Part shown: positions 23,830 to 35,740 of the stretch, piece by piece | Layout of the letters: the number at the start of each line of letters is the position of its first letter | How positions within the stretch are numbered: the stretch's first letter is position 1 | Assembly: GCF_910594005.1 (NCBI RefSeq) | Contig: NC_057843.1 | Coordinates: 32,399,001 to 32,463,000 of the forward strand | Direction: 5' to 3' | DNA length: 64,000 nt | Origin: Cervus elaphus | Lineage: Eukaryota > Chordata > Mammalia > Artiodactyla > Cervidae | Made by a program: the position numbers and the translations under genes | Notes under the pieces: model-generated | Database searches by the model: none | What the model saw: only the letters and a program-made list of their open reading frames with translations | Told to the model about the DNA's origin: nothing

Positions 23830-24409
23830 CAGGAAGCGGCACCGTATAAGTCTTATAGATACTAATCCATCTTTAAAAAACAGGTATTTTTTCTACAAGA
23901 TTCGTATGATTCTTTTTTATTTCTGTCTAGTATTTTGACATTTCACTTTCTTTAATCTCATGTATGTAATTACTTTTAACAAGAGCTATCTAATTTAGAT
24001 CATTTCCTAGTGATGCATCACTGAGCATAAATTGCTATTCAATTGTGTCAGTTTTCATCTCTGAGTCAATGACCCATAGAACCACTTATACCACAAATGT
24101 GAAATGATTCTGTTAACAAGCAGCAGTTTCCTAGTTTCCCTAATCATTAAAAAAAAAAAAAAAAGACATTCAATGTAAGATGTTCTTCATTCTACTCCAG
24201 TAACCTATCAAGCTAAACTATCTCTTTATTTCAGTGCTAAATTTCTTGTCATTTTCTACACTCTTTACTGCCCAGTCACATCTCAGTTCCTTGTGACTGA
24301 GCTTCTGTCCTGGTAAATATTCACAAACTGGTCTTTAGAAGATCACTGTTTAGTTAACAAATACTTTCGGCCCTTTTTCATTCTCAGTCTTATCTTACAG
24401 TCATTATTG
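23830..24409. other. Unique AT-rich sequence
   Basis: An A run lies at 24148-24164. Nothing else recognised. Confidence 0.5.
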
Positions 24410-24612
24410 AAGGTAATGCAGTTTAGTGATTAAACCATACTCACATAAACCTAAAATTAAAATTCAGCTTCACCAATTTCCATACAGAAACCTTTAGATA
24501 AGTTAAAGTGCCTGAGGCTTTTTACTCATGTGGCTGATGATAACCTTTTAAAGAGATTCTGTCATTTTAAGTAAGATAAGGTATATAAAGCAGTTAGTAC
24601 AGGACTTGGTAC
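24410..24612 (+). mobile_element. MIR SINE
   Basis: The order of words ATTCAGCTTCACCAATTTCC, TAAGTTAAAGTGCCTGAGGC, and CAGTTAGTACAGGACTTGG follows the MIR core and 3' part. It is strongly diverged, as expected for its age. Confidence 0.6.
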
Positions 24613-24763
24613 ATACAACCTAGAGGGATGGAAGGACAACCTCTTGACAGGGTGGTTCAAGAGGGTGAGGATGTATACACACATATACGTATGGCTAATG
24701 TGTGTTGTAAGGCAGAATCTGATACAACGTTGTAAAGCTCTTCTCCAATCAAAAAAAAAAAAT
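24613..24763 (+). mobile_element. L1 3' end fragment with poly(A)
   Basis: A short plus-strand L1 3' UTR carries GTATACACACATATACGTATGG, CTGATACAACGTTGTAAAGC and a final A run at about 24751-24762. It is about 150 bases long, 5'-truncated, and inserted next to the minus-strand L1 that follows. Confidence 0.65.
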
Positions 24764-27320
24764 TGGATGCTAGTTGATTTAGAATATTAGTTTCAGATTT
24801 ATAGCACAGTGATTCATTATTTTATAGATTATATTCCATAAGAAAATGTTACAATTAAAAAATAAGGGCTATAATTCTCTGTGGTGTATATTCTATCCTT
24901 GTTATTTATTTTATGCATAATAGTTTGTGTCTCTAATCCCATATCCCTGTCATGCCCTTCCCTTTTTATCTCTCTCCTCTGGGAATCATTAGCTTGTTTT
25001 CCATGTTTCTGTTTTGCTATATGCCTCCATTTGTGTTATTTTTTTGTATTCTACATATAAGTGATACCATGCAGAATTTATCTTTCTCTGTCTGACTTAT
25101 TTCACTAGCATAATATTCTCTAGATCCCTCCATGTTGTTGAAAATGGCAGAATTTCATTTTTTATGGCTTAAAAATATTGCATTATGTATATATATACCA
25201 CATATTCTTTATCCATTTATCTATTGATGAACATTTGTTTTGCTTCCATATCTTGTCTTGCAAGTAGTGCTGCTATGATCATTGAGATGCATATATCTTT
25301 TGAAATTAGTATTTTTTCCCCAAATAAATACCCAGAAGTGGAACTGCTTAATCATATGGTGGCTCTATTTTCGGTTTTTTGAGTAACCTCCATATAATTT
25401 TCCTAAAATCAGTGCACCAGTTTACATTTCCACTGACAGTGTACAAGGGTTCCCTTTTCTCCACATCCTTGCTGACATGTATTATTTGTAGAGTTTTTGA
25501 TTATGCCTTTCTGACAGGAGGGAGTTGTTATTTCATTGTCATTTTGATTTGCATTTCTTTAATGCTTAGCATCATTGAACATCTTGTTGTGTGCCTAATA
25601 GTCATCTATATATATCTGGTCCAATGTCTATTCAGGGCTTCAGCCTATGTTTTGATGGATTGTTTATTTTTTTAATATTGAATTGTATGAGCTGTGTGTA
25701 TATGTTGAATATTAACCCCATGTCTGTCATATTATTTGCAAATATTTCTTCTCATTCAATAGATTGTCTTTTTGTTTTGTTGATGGTTTCTTTTGCTGTG
25801 CAGAAGGATTTTACATTTAATTAGTTTCCACTGGTTTATTTTTGCCTTTGTTTCTTTTGCCTCAGGGGACAGATCCAAAAAAATATTGCTATGATATATA
25901 TCAAAGAGTGTTCTACTTATGTTCTTTTCTAGAAGTTTTATGGTTTCTGACTACATTTAGGTCTCTAATCAATTCTGAGTTTATTTTTATAAGTTGTGTG
26001 AGAAAATGTTGTAATCTCAATCCTTTAGATGTATTTGTCCAGTTGTCCCAGCTCCAATTTTTGAAGAGATTGTCTTTTTGTCATTTATCATTCTTTCCTC
26101 TTGCTGTGGATTCATTGAGGATTGGTGCATGAGTTTATTTCTGGGCTTTCTGTTTTGTTCCATTGATCTACGTGTCTGTTTTTGTGCCAGTACCAGACTG
26201 TTTTGATTACTATATCTTCATGGTGTAGTCTGAAGTCTGAAATTTGGGAAGGTGACACCTCCAGCTTGGTTCTTTTTTCTCAAGATTTATTTGGTAATTT
26301 GGGGCCTTCTGTGGTTCCATATGAATTTTCAGATTATTTTTTCTAGTTCTGTGAAAAATGTCATGGCAATTTTGTTAGGAGTTGAATGAAATCTATAGAT
26401 TGCTTTGAGTAGTATGACTATTTTAGCAATATTAACTCTTTAAATCAAAAAGCATAGAGTATCTTTTCATTTCTTTTTTCTATTTCCTTTATTGATGTTT
26501 TATAGTTTACAGAATAGGAAAAAAATTAACTTTCTTAAGTTAAGCTAATAAAAAATGTATTTTATTATTTTTGCTGAGATTTTAAACAGGATTTTTTTTT
26601 TCCTTGATAGTTCACTATTAGTGTGTAGAAAAGCAGCTTCTATTGCTGCTGCCACCCCACCCAGTCTTCAGAAACAGAATGCCTTTCTTCTAGGGTACAG
26701 TTTTCTCCTCCATTGTGCCAGCTCTAGATCCAGTGCCACTCTATTACCTTGACTAATGCTGGAGCATTCACTTGGCTGGGCCTAGGGCACAAATCAAGGT
26801 GGTGGCAGCAAAACAGCAGCCACTGTAGCAGTCTTTTCTCTGCCCTATCTGCCCTATCTTAGGGGCAAACCAGTGTAGGCTTGCTCTTCCTGAGTGGAAT
26901 TCAGGCTACTCACTGCCCAGTGATCCCCCAACCACTCAAGCATAGCTTTCTTTCTCTCTTTTGTAGGTTTCCAGGACTGAAATATCCTGTATGTATACCG
27001 TCTCATAGCATGCTTCTCAGGGCAGATCTCTACCCATTATTCTCCCCTTTCTTCTGAGTCCCACTCCAGGGGCATAGGTCCAGAACTGATTGCTTTTATT
27101 CACTTCTTACTCAAGTACCTGTGGATTTTTCTTACAGTCTTGGTTGTTCAGAAGTCTTTCTGCCAATTTCCAGCTATTTTTCAGTGAGAATTGTTCCACT
27201 TGTATGTGGAACAATTCTGTGTCTGTGTTTGATTTGACACACAAAAAATTGATGTGCTTATTGGGATAGGGGATCGAGTTCCATGTCCTCTATTCTGTCA
27301 TCTTGATAAATCTCCCCCAT
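24764..27320 (-). mobile_element. Old L1, minus strand, with internal deletion
   Basis: From the left come the L1 3' UTR, then the ORF2 C-terminal part to about 26600 in reverse. Then come about 700 bases of richer sequence that ends TCTATTCTGTCATCTTGATA at 27287-27310, the reverse of an L1 5' end. ORF1 and most of ORF2 are missing between, so the copy has a large internal deletion. Frames at 25379-25675 and 25591-25824 are chance readings on the opposite strand. Confidence 0.7.
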
Positions 27321-27499
27321 CTCAGTATTCTTGATCTGTCATTTTCTGTGAATTTTATATCAGGCTCATCATACTTCTCTGATTATTTATTAGTCTCTTC
27401 AGTTGGTAGTCCTTCCTCCCATGTGTTATATTTACATATTCCCCAACATTTTTACCAGTCCACAGGTTGCCCTTGGTAATGGTATCCTCTCTTTGTTAT

Positions 27500-27868
27500 A
27501 GACTGCATATTTACTACATTCCATTCATATATTAAAACTTTACTCCCCCAAGTGACAGTGTTTGGAGATAGAGCCTTTGGGAGGTACTTACGTCATGAGG
27601 TTCTAGCCCTCATGGTAGAGTTAGTGCCTTTATAAAAAGCCTTATAAAATTCTGTGCTTCTCTCTCTGCTTTCTGCCATAAGAGGATACATTAAGAAAGA
27701 CTGTCCTCTACAAAGCAGGTAGCAACCTCTCACAAGACACTTAATCTATCCTCACTTTGATCTTGAACTTCCCAGCCTCCAGAACTGTTAGAAATAAGGT
27801 CTCATTGTTTCAGCCTCTCAATGATGGTGTTTTGTTATGCCAACCTGAACTGACAAAATTACTCTTGG
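27500..27868 (+). mobile_element. MLT1/MST-like (MaLR) LTR, plus strand
   Basis: The series TTTGGAGATAGAGCCTTTGGG, TTCTGCCATAAGAGGATAC, CTTGATCTTGAACTTCCCAG-like text and GCCTCCAGAACTGTTAGAAA is the usual order in ERVL-MaLR LTRs. It ends near CCTGAACTGACAAAATTA. Confidence 0.7.
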
Positions 27869-28266
27869 AATCAAAAATCACTTTTCAATTCTAATAATTT
27901 GAATTCTGTAATATCAACCTCTAGGCATACCTACTCTGAGGGTCACCTTTTAAATTCCATATTTCCTTCAGAATATTTCTGAGTTTCTTTCTGATATCTC
28001 AGTTTCCACATTCTTCAGTCTGAATTCATCTTCCTAAACCTGATCTAATTATCCTCAAATTTCAGTTAGTTCTAGTTCTATATTCATAGCCACCCTAACC
28101 TGATTCTGTCATAATCTTTTTCCACAGTTAATAATTTGTCTAATAACATGACTTCTATTGTATCTTCAGTATAGCTCTAGTCATTCCTGTATTTTCACTC
28201 TGTCACATTGTCATCATGCCCTTAATATTATCTTCTGACTTTCAATATCCTCTACATCCTTTTTCA
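27869..28266. other. Unassigned sequence
   Basis: No feature recognised. Confidence 0.5.
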
Positions 28267-28482
28267 GTCTTCCTATTGGCTCACTGGTAAAGAATCCTTC
28301 TACCAGTGCAGGAGATGCAGGAGACACAGGCTCAATTCCTGGATTGAGAAGATCCCCCAGAGGAGGGGATGGCAACCTACCCTGGTATTCTTGCCTGGAA
28401 AATCCCATGGACAAAAGGAGCCTTACAGGCTACAGAACATGGTATTGCAGAGAGTCAGACAAGACTTCATGACTGAGCAAAC
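28267..28482 (+). mobile_element. Bov-tA SINE
   Basis: The head CTATTGGCTCACTGGTAAAG and the body GGTATTCTTGCCTGGAAAAT are present. The end GACTGAGCAAACA is at about 28482. A short internal duplication GCAGGAGATGCAGGAGACA marks the head region. Confidence 0.9.
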
Positions 28483-29984
28483 ATGTACTTCCTTTTGCAC
28501 TGATGCCAGATTAAACCTCTGTATCTAAAGTCCAAAGATGCAGTTGATTTTCCAATCATAATTAGCAAACAAGGATAGCTATAATTTAGTCTTACCTATC
28601 ATCATCAATAACTGATCCTCAATATTTATGACTGGAAATAAATTTAAAAGTAGAAAAATTAAATTATTTCAGATGAAAGGATCAGAATGATGAATCATCT
28701 AAAAACAAATTTATATGAAATCCTTAGGAATATTTTACCTAGATAGGAAAGTCATAGGTAATATAAAAATGTTTTTACAGAGATGAGAAAGTATACATCT
28801 AGGAAAGTGGTGTTGGTCAGACAATTCTACTTTAAAAATAATATCTCTACACAAATCATAGAAGAATACCTCTTGAAATAAGCAGAGACTTTTTAAATGA
28901 ACGAAAGTATTATCAGACTCCAAAGTTATGATATTCCCTTTCCTGCAAGTAGTTAATTAGAACATACTATTAAGAGTATCAATAAAGTACTTGTCCTGAG
29001 GATTTATGGAATTTTTATTGGATTCAGGAATCACTAAAATTTTATTCATATGAGTGGAGGCTGAGAATCCTATGGTCAGTCATACTTTGATTTAATATAT
29101 CAACTAAAATTACTGATAGTCATTTTAATGGTTGAAAGCTTTGACTGAAAGAAATAAATGCAGTGATAATCTATACTTATGATAATATATAATGTATAAT
29201 TATTGTAATTAAAACTATAGGTATAATGTGGTCCACACATCTGTTTGCTGTTTTATCTTGTATGTCATTGATAAATAGTACAGATGTTGGAAGGGGTAGA
29301 TAATGGAACTGATCGATTTAGATATAAATATGATGTTTCATTCTAATTTCATGAACAGAAATGTTTTCAGAATAAAGGAAAACATATTAAGACTGAGCAT
29401 TGAAAATGAAAAGGACAAAACAAGGATTCTGTTTTTCAAAGTCCCTTATTTGCGTATAAATTCACTAAGGGGGCTGATGCCTTAAACTTTGTCAGCTAAC
29501 ACGTTGGTTCAGATATCATCTTAATTATCAGCTAACACTTCAGCAGAGAACAGCAGCCATGTGTAACCTGCTCTTGGGAGTCCAGGAAGGAAAAGGTGAG
29601 AAGTCAGGGGAGGCACATGAAGTAGAGTCTAAAGAGAAGAGGTGCCAAAGATTATGAAACCTACTGCATCATTCGCTGATGGCTAGCTTGCCACCTGGAA
29701 TACTCTACTCTTCCAAGAACAAAAATTATCCCTGAGATGTCTAAAGTTAAGCACAGCTATCTGAAGTCAAGGGCAGCAGGAAAGGGTTTGAGTTCTTCTG
29801 CAGTACACTGTCATCACCTTCACTTCTCATCCTTCAGAGAGAAGTTTTCTTTGGTAAGCCAGTTACACATTTGTTATTTAGTTCACTAAGTTCTATCTGA
29901 CTCGTTTGTGACCACATGGACAGTAGCCAGCTAGGCTCTTGACTAAAAATTAAAAATACACACACACAAGCACTGAGTCACAGA
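28483..29984. other. Unique sequence with a worn Bov-tA scrap
   Basis: A weak match to the Bov-tA tail in reverse (GTTCTATCTGACTCGTTTGTG ... CATGGACAGTAGCC) lies at about 29880-29935, followed by a short CA run. The frame 29303-29485 matches no family. Otherwise nothing is recognised. Confidence 0.45.
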
Positions 29985-31570
29985 GTAGGAGTTTAATTTT
30001 ATGAAAAGAATTTTATACTAGTTTCTGAAGTGTTTATATCATTGTACACATTTGCCAATAATGTATGAGCTTCAGTTGCTCCAAATCAGTCTTTTTAAAT
30101 GTGGTATTCCATTGAGTGTTAAGTAGTATCTCATTTTCGCTTTGCTTTATATTTTTCTTACGACTAGTAATAGTGAACACTTTTCTATGAGTTTGTTGAC
30201 CATAAGTATATTTTCTTTTGCAAAGAAAATTTTCAAATCATTTGCCAGTTTTTTTCATTTTGTTAGTAAGTTATAGAAATGCTTAATAGATCTTCATCTG
30301 ATGTATTTATTTAAGCATTTTCTCACCATTGGTGTCTTACCTGTTAGTTTTGTTAAAGGTATCTTTTGATGAGCAGTATGTTTTATTTTGCCAAAGTTTG
30401 TTGTGTCAATTTTTATTTTATAGGTAGCATTTTCTGGGTAACGTCTTTGATTTTCCGTAGACAATGAAATCTTGCCTGCAAAGATAGGAAAGATTTCATC
30501 ATATCTTTCCTCTATAATATTTATAATTTTAATATTTGCATTTATTTTTACCCTTTAATTAGTTTTTTATATATGATGTAAGGGAATAATAAAGTTTTTT
30601 TTGTTTGTTTTTTTGATCTGTGGAGAGCAGTCTTTGTTTAAAAGTCTCTCCTCTCCACATTAAAAGTCTTTGATACCTTTGATGTTAGATCAATTAGTTG
30701 TATACAAATAGGACTACTTCTGGGTAGTCTGTTATATCTCATGGAATAATTTGTTTATTTCTGTACCAAGATTGCACTCTCTTATACAGTAGAGTAAATC
30801 TTGAGATAAAGAAATATAGGTTTTCCAGCATTGTCTTTTTTTAGGATAGCATTGGCTAGTTTAAATGCCTTGCATTATCGTATAAATTTTAGAAATAGCT
30901 TATATTTTTCTTCAAAAAGGCCTGCTTTTACATTTTCTCATATTTCGTTTGGTATAAAAATCTCTTTTGGAAGTATGGATATATAAATAATAGACTTTTT
31001 TATTTGATGAGCATTTAATTACCTAGGTCCTTTTTCATTTATCTTAGCAATCTTCTGTAAGTTTTAGTGCAGTTATTATTAATAAGTATTTTTAAATCTT
31101 TGTTGAACTTATACCTGAGGACTTTTGCTTTACTTTCTGGTAACTTAGATTGACTGTTATAATTTTCCTTGATTTTTAAAATATTGACTTTATATTCTCC
31201 AAATTTTCTGCCTTTGTTAGCTTTAACATTTTTGTAGGTTAGGTAGAATAATCCATGTACATTTTTAGGCTATCTGATACTAGATTTCTACTTTCCTTCT
31301 AATTCTTGTGCCTTCTATTATTTTTCTTATTACCCTGAATTTTACATTCAAATTGAATCTGTTTTTCTGTCCAGAGTCACAGCTATCTATGTATTTTATG
31401 TATTATTGTTTTCAAATATTTTTCAGTTGACTTTAATCTCCCTATTGGAACCACTCTTTTTTTGCAAAATTTTCTTTGTTTTTGATGAGCAACAGAAACT
31501 TTGATTTCTGCTTACTATGAATACTGAGTTTTTGTGCATTGTTGTAAATGATTTGGTTCTGAATTATGAA
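29985..31570 (-). mobile_element. Ancient L1 ORF2 and 3' UTR, minus strand
   Basis: Reverse L1 text is legible in patches: GTGAACACTTTTCTATGAGTTTG, TTTTCTCACCATTGGTGTC, and GTACCAAGATTGCACTCTC. There are no open frames. Ends are approximate. Confidence 0.6.
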
Positions 31571-32204
31571 AAAAAAATTATAAAAATATATTAGGCCCAT
31601 TCTTGTTATTAGTGTGTGGTGGCTTTTAAAAGGATGATGATGATAGAGAGTGATAGATAAAATATTCCACTTTTTAAATGGATCAATATGGGGAGATAAA
31701 GATCAGAAATGCACTTTGTGACATTGTTTAAGAACATTTAGGACAACCTAGGGACATATAAATTGAAAGCTGGCTTTGTAAGCCTGGAGATTATCAAAAC
31801 AGTTTTGTAATGCTCATTGTTTATGTTGTTTTCAAGTAAATATTTGGTATATTTATTGATATTATATATCAATTATTATAAAATGATATTTAATATTATA
31901 TCCTGAAGAGTTATATTTATCCATATTATAGTTCTCCATAGCTTTATAATTTTGTACTTTTTATAGGAAATGGGTGTTACTGAAATTGAAATTAGGAAAT
32001 TTCTCAGATTCAAGATTTTTTTTACTTAATATTTGCAACTATTTGGAAATGCCATATTACCTTGAAATAGCAACCTGTAAGCAATGAAATATTTCTCTGA
32101 TCCATCTGTGATTTCTATTTATCTAAGATGTTTTAATGACTTTAGAATTTTTATCATGTTGTACTACTCAAAATTAAGAAATAAACAACATCCAGTCAAG
32201 ATGT
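31571..32204. other. Unassigned AT-rich sequence
   Basis: Nothing recognised. Confidence 0.5.
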
Positions 32205-32400
32205 TAAACTCTTGAGAGAGAGCCTGGGATTCAATCCTGGATTTTTCACATCAAAATGCAACCATAGGTAATTTCTTAATGACTTATTACCCAGTTTCTT
32301 TACCTAGTTCAAAGGGTTACTATGAACATTAAGTGAGTTAATATTTTTCAAATACTTAAAATAGTGTCTGGTATAGCAGAAGCAATATTTTTATTTGATA
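32205..32400 (+). mobile_element. MIR SINE, plus strand
   Basis: The series GCCTGGGATTCAATCCTGG, CAGTTTCTTTACCTAGTTCA, and AACATTAAGTGAGTTAATA follows the MIR body and 3' end in order. Confidence 0.75.
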
Positions 32401-32599
32401 AAATAAATTAATAATATTTGTGGATTTCACTATTCACTATATGGTTAGAAAATAGCCATAGTTGTTGTTTCTAAGAAATGACATTAATTTTTATTATTTC
32501 ATAAAATTTTAATATCATTTTAGAAACTGCTGCAGCTTACCATATTCTTTTATTGAGTCTCACCATTTACTAGGCTGAAAAATTATTACTAAAAAATAA

Positions 32600-32820
32600 T
32601 AATGCTGGCATTTGATAAGCATCTTCTATGTCCTCTTATGTTTCTCAACAATCCAATGAGATGAATTTTAGGACTCCCCTGTTGTATGTGAAGTAACAAG
32701 TCTTCAAAAGACAAATTACCTTGCCAAGGTTGCATAGTCATAGTGTCAAAAGTGAATTCAGGCCATATGACTCCAAATCCTAAGCTATGCACACGGACTT
32801 CCTGAGTGTCATAGTCAGGC
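32600..32820 (-). mobile_element. MIR SINE, minus strand
   Basis: The reverse MIR order is seen: CAACAATCCAATGAGATGAA, GTAACAAG ... ACCTTGCCAAGGTTGCATAG, GAATTCAGGCCATATGACTC. It lies 200 bases from the plus-strand MIR, but the two seem to be independent insertions. Confidence 0.65.
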
Positions 32821-33044
32821 AACTATTATTCAAACTCTTAATAGTAACTTGTAAATAATGTTAGTAAAGTGAAAAAAGAAAAGAAAGAGCTCAGAAATGT
32901 TAATTTACTCAGATCTTGTGTACTCCAAAATTCAAAGAACTAATCTTTACAACCATAAATATACAACCAAGAAGAAGTTAAGAGAAGTTAGAAAGTATCA
33001 TCTGATTCTCTGATTCTTATTAACAAAAACTGTAGAAGCAATCA
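32821..33044. other. Unassigned sequence
   Basis: Nothing recognised. Confidence 0.5.
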
Positions 33045-33146
33045 GTAGCCTTTCCCTTCTCCAGGGAATCTTCCCCACCCAGGGATCGAACCCAGATCTC
33101 CCACATTGCAGGCGGATCCTTTACCGTCTGAGCCACCAGGAAAGTC
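33045..33146 (-). mobile_element. Bov-tA head fragment, minus strand
   Basis: Only the tRNA-like head is present, in reverse: CCAGGGATCGAACCCAGATC, then TTTACCGTCTGAGCCACCAGG. CAATCA flanks it at 33039-33044 and 33147-33152, a possible short target duplication. Confidence 0.8.
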
Positions 33147-33359
33147 CAATCATTTAATATATATTATGAAATGTATGAGTTACTGATAAATGTAAAACCC
33201 TATGAAATGTTTTTCTATATTTTAATAGGATCTTGGTTTCAACTATACTATGCATATATAATAAATACTTTTTATTCACAAAATTTTTACCAGAACCTGT
33301 GAATTTCAAAAATAAAATGTAAAACTAGTTTAGTTTACTACAAAACCATTTTTTTCCAG

Positions 33360-33600
33360 TGTGATTTTTTTTTCATTTATTTTTATTAGTTGGAGGCTAA
33401 TTACTTTACAATATTGTAGTGGGTTTTTGCCATACATTGACATGAATCAGCCATGGATTTACATGTGTTCCCCATCCTGAACCCCCCTCCCACCTCCCTC
33501 CCCATCCCATCCCTCTGGGTCATCCCAGTGCACCAGCCCCGAGCACTTGTCTCATGCATGCAACCTGGACTGGCGATCTGTTTCACACTTGATAATATAC
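33360..33600 (-). mobile_element. L1 (L1-BT-like) 3' end, minus strand
   Basis: T-rich sequence at the left is followed by TTAGTTGGAGGCTAATTAC and TGACATGAATCAGCCATGG. It then passes through the C-rich reverse of the G-rich 3' UTR (CCCTCCCACCTCCCTCCCC). It is the same family end as at 1-156, extended further into the 3' UTR. Confidence 0.85.
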
Positions 33601-33816
33601 ATGTTTCGATGCTAAATTCCTAGCAGGAAGTAGATACGGACACTTGATAACTGTTTCCTGGATTACTGAAAAATTAAATCAGAGAAACACTTTCGCTGGT
33701 GCTACCATACAGATCTAATGCTCCTTATCCTCGTTACTACAGCACTGTATACATGTTTATAATAAATCACTTGTCATCTTGAATCACAACTTTTTAATTG
33801 ATACAGCACTAAGTTT

Positions 33817-34030
33817 AGAGCTTCCTAGGTGGTGCTAGTGGTAAAGAACCTACCTGCCAGTGCAGGAGACATAAGAGACAGGGGTGTGATCCAAGGGAAG
33901 GTCCCTTGGAGGAGGGCATGGCAACTCATTCCAGTATTCTTGCCTGGAGAATCTCGTGGACAGAAGCACCTTGTGGTCTATAATCCATAGGTCATAAAGA
34001 GTCAGACATGAGTGTACACATGCATGCACT
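33817..34030 (+). mobile_element. Bov-tA SINE
   Basis: The head CTTCCTAGGTGGTGCTAGTGG, the body TTCCAGTATTCTTGCCTGGAG and the tail GTCATAAAGAGTCAGACATG are present. It is moderately diverged. Confidence 0.88.
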
Positions 34031-34339
34031 TTATATAAGCTTAAGGTGTCAGCATAATAATTTGTTTTGCATGCATTATGAAATGATTAAGTTTAGTGAA
34101 CATCCTTTATCTAATATAGATATACAGCTAGATAAACAAATTTTCTTTATGTGAAAACTCTTAGGATTTGTTCTGTTAATAACTATCTAATGTAACATAC
34201 AGCAGTGTTAGATTTATTGTGTTGTTCTTTACACCCCTCTCACTTGTTTATTTTATTACTGGGATTTTGTACCTTTTAACTGCCCCACTGTCTGGTTACT
34301 AACAATCTGATCTCTTTTTCTATGAGTTTGCTTGTTTGT

Positions 34340-35740
34340 TTGTTTTTGAACTATAATTTACCTACAGCACTGTTAGTTCATGTTTCACAACGTAGTGATT
34401 TGATTTTCTATACATTTCAAAATGATCACCACAGTAAGTCTAGTTAGGATATGTTACCATATAAAGATATGACATAATTATTGAATATATTCCCCATACT
34501 GTACATTTCATACCTGTGACTCATTTTGCAACTGGAAGTTTGTTCCGCTTCATCTCTCTCATCTGTTTCTTTCTCCGCCTCTCCATCTCCCTTCTGGCAA
34601 CCATTTGTTCTCCAAATCTGTAACTCTTCTTGTTTTACTGTTTGTTTTGATTTTAGGTTCTGCATATAAGTGATATCATGTAGTATATTTATTTCTCTGA
34701 CTTATTTCACTAAGCGTGATATCCTCCTAGTTCCACCTGTGTTGTCACAGATAGTAAGATTTCATTCTTTTTTATGGCTGAGTAATACCTGTATATACCA
34801 CACCTTCTTTATTCATTCATCTATTGATGGACACTTCCATATCTTGGTTATTATAAATAATGTTGTAATGAACATAGTGATGCATGTACCTTCTCTAGTT
34901 GGTGCTTTTGTTTTCTTTGGAATTGAATTGCTGGATCATATGGTAATTCTGTTTTAATTTTTTGAGGTATCTTCATACTGTTTTTCATAGCCTCTGCACC
35001 AATTTATATTCCCACCAGATGTACACAAGGATTCCCTTTCGCTTTTTTCTATACCCTACCAGCACTTGTTATTTGTTGTCTTTTTATAATAGCCATTCTG
35101 ACAGGTATGGGGTTATATCTCATTGTGGTTTTGATTTAAATTTCCCTGATGATTAGTGATGTTGAGCATGTATCAGTGAGCTTTTGGCCATCTATTTATC
35201 CTCTTGGGAAAAATTGCCTATTCACATCCTTTGCCTATTTTTCAGCTTGGTTGTTTGTTGAGTTGTATAAGTTTTTTTGTGTACTTGGGATATCAACTTG
35301 GATACCACTTATCAGATATCTCATTGGTAATACCGTCTCTCATTCAGTAGGTAGCATTTTTATTTGTTGATAGTTTCCTTCACTATGCAAAAGCTTATTT
35401 TTAAAATTAACTTATTTTTTTATTGAAGGATAATTGCTTTACAGAATTTTGCTGTGTGCAAAACCTTTTTAGTTTGATTTACTTCCATTTGTTTATTTTT
35501 GCTTTTGTTTCTGTTTCCTGAGTAGATAAAAAATATTACTAAGACTGATGTAAAAGAGCACACTGTGTATGTTATCCTCTAGAAGCTTTATGGGTTCAGG
35601 TCTTACATTTAAATTTTTCATCCATTCTGAATTTATTTTTGAGCATACTAGGAGAGAGTAGTCCAGTTTGATTCAATCACAACTTTTTGCTTACATATTT
35701 TGTTTGCCTCACTTTTTATGCAATCTTCTCAAGACTTTTT
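34340..35740 (-). mobile_element. Old L1 3' UTR and ORF2 end, minus strand
   Basis: Reverse L1 3' UTR text includes GATCACCACAGTAAGTCTAG, GCATATAAGTGATATCATG and TCTATTGATGGACACTTCC. The ORF2 end follows (TGCACCAATTTATATTCCC, ATCTCATTGTGGTTTTGAT). A 60-base L1 tail is inserted at 35397-35456. Confidence 0.75.
35386..35467 (-). mobile_element. 60-base L1 3' end insertion inside older L1
   Basis: ATTGAAGGATAATTGCTTTAC (35422-35442) is the reverse of a young artiodactyl L1 3' end. The flanks TGCAAAAGCTT (35386-35396) and TGCAAAACCTT (35457-35467) match 10 of 11 and rejoin the older L1 in register. Confidence 0.65.
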